NCBI GenBank assembly: GCA_902478725.1
Contig: CABSMD010000187.1
Coordinates: 1-5,293, forward strand
Length of the DNA: 5,293 bases
Source of the DNA: an uncultured Clostridia bacterium
GTDB taxonomy: Bacteria > Bacillota > Clostridia > HGM11514
Reading direction: 5' to 3'
Shown here: in pieces, positions 4,520 to 5,293 of the stretch
Layout: every line of letters begins with the position of its first letter
How positions within the stretch are numbered: the stretch's first letter is position 1
Position numbers and translations under genes: made by a program
The notes under the pieces: generated by a model
The model's input: only the letters and a program-made list of their open reading frames with translations
Databases searched by the model: none
What the model was told of the DNA's origin: nothing

Positions 4520-5293
4520 ATGAACATATATCAGAAAAGTGGATACATTGATATTCGTGCAATTATGGCGCTTGGATTACCGTTTAACTTTATTGTTGGC
4601 GGACGTGCAACTGGTAAAACATATACCAGCCTGGAAACGGTGAAAGAGGACGAAATCAAATTTATTTATATGCGGCGCACACAGTCACAGGCGGACATGA
4701 TAAACAAACCAGAATTTTCCCCGTTTAAAAGTCTGAATGAGGATCATGGATGGACAATAGGCAGCGCCACACTATCAAAATACAATGCAGGTTTTTATGA
4801 GACGGAGGAAACAGAGGACGGGGGGCGCCAATGCGTTGGTTCGCCTATTGGCTACACTTGTGCGCTATCTACTATTTCTAATATGCGGGGTTTTGATGCT
4901 TCTGACGTTCGCCTGTTGATTTATGATGAGTTTATCCCGGAAAAACACGAGCGCCCTATTAAAAATGAGGGTGCCGCTTTTCTTAATGCTTATGAGACAA
5001 TTAACCGGAATAGGGAATTAAAAGGCGAAAAACCGTTACAAGTATTATGTCTTGCAAATGCAAATGACCTTGCAAACCCAATTTTCCTAGAGTTGGGGCT
5101 GGTGCGTAAGGCAGAGCAAATGCGGAGAAAGGGCCAGGAGACCAGCATTGACAAGGAACGTGGAGTAGGTTTGTTTATTTTGGACAAGTCACCCATCAGC
5201 GCACAAAAACGCAACACGGCGCTTTACAAGTTGTCAAGAGGAAGCGAATTTTCTCGCATGTCATTGGAAAACGCTTTTGCTAATGAGGACATC
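4520..5293 (+). CDS. DNA packaging (encapsidation) ATPase, phi29 gp16 type, 3' end cut off by the window
   Basis: The ATPase drives phage DNA into preformed proheads. The first 258 residues are present; phi29 gp16 has 332, so roughly a quarter is probably missing to the right. Visible motifs: the conserved N-terminus IRAIMALGLPFNFIVGGRATGKT-like region, with Walker A GGRATGKT at 27-34; an arginine-rich MRRTQSQ at 51-57 where a trans-acting or coupling arginine may lie; Walker B LLIYDE at 132-137 with Asp136 and catalytic Glu137; and LCLANAND at 176-183, a polar motif suited to sensing the nucleotide state. GGAGG (4511-4515) is only 4 nt before ATG 4520, a short but workable spacing; no better start is present. 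The gene directly follows parS. In phi29 the packaging gene is at the far end of the late region, whereas here it follows replication genes, an order closer to that of phage Cp-1. Confidence 0.92.
   Translation, partial: MNIYQKSGYIDIRAIMALGLPFNFIVGGRATGKTYTSLETVKEDEIKFIYMRRTQSQADMINKPEFSPFKSLNEDHGWTIGSATLSKYNAGFYETEETEDGGRQCVGSPIGYTCALSTISNMRGFDASDVRLLIYDEFIPEKHERPIKNEGAAFLNAYETINRNRELKGEKPLQVLCLANANDLANPIFLELGLVRKAEQMRRKGQETSIDKERGVGLFILDKSPISAQKRNTALYKLSRGSEFSRMSLENAFANEDI

Noticed and set aside
1..5293. tRNA genes, CRISPR arrays, insertion sequences, integrase or attachment sites
   Set aside because: None seen on reading; coding density is high and the only gaps are the two regulatory intervals and the short SSB leader. 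A tRNA and covariance-model scan was not possible here.

Overview
The window looks like part of the genome of a small phi29-like virus, a tailed phage that primes DNA replication with a protein, infecting a Gram-positive host, most likely a gut clostridium. The evidence is a complete protein-primed family B DNA polymerase, a basic protein in the terminal-protein position just upstream, and the start of a phi29 gp16-type packaging ATPase. Shine-Dalgarno sites are strong (GGAGG type), promoters match consensus sigma-A elements, and base composition is moderate. The genetic code is standard. Neither end of the window looks like a genome terminus.

Layout. Positions 1-221 hold leftward genes: one 63-aa gene and, just outside the window, a probable second gene whose ribosome site is visible at 7-12. 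Positions 222-355 are a divergent control region. It has a perfect TTGACA-17-TATAAT leftward promoter with an extended -10, a weaker rightward candidate, and a 23-bp near-palindrome laid symmetrically over both -35 boxes. Positions 356-4049 are a tight rightward operon: a 51-aa ORF, a ribbon-helix-helix DNA-binding protein, the candidate terminal protein, DNA polymerase, and a small cytosine-C5-methyltransferase-like protein. Junctions are overlaps of 14, 14 and 11 nt, or a 1-nt gap. Positions 4027-4497 form an apparently self-contained high-expression cassette: near-consensus extended -10 promoter, 5'-terminal hairpin with a GCAA tetraloop, a codon-biased gene for a probable ssDNA-binding protein, and a terminator-like hairpin. 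The packaging ATPase begins at 4520 and runs off the right edge.

The most striking feature is a perfect 16-bp parS site, TGTTTCACGTGAAACA, at 4493-4508, between the terminator hairpin and the packaging ATPase. This is the centromere sequence bound by bacterial ParB/Spo0J. No ParB is encoded here, so the phage probably uses the host protein. Possible uses are genome positioning or segregation, entry into spores (Spo0J has been implicated in spore entrapment of phi29), or local regulation.

How the parts fit. Terminal protein and polymerase would copy a linear genome, the SSB-like protein would coat displaced strands, and the ATPase would package the product. The RHH protein is the obvious candidate to bind the divergent palindrome and balance leftward against rightward transcription. 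The methyltransferase-like protein may modify phage or host DNA.
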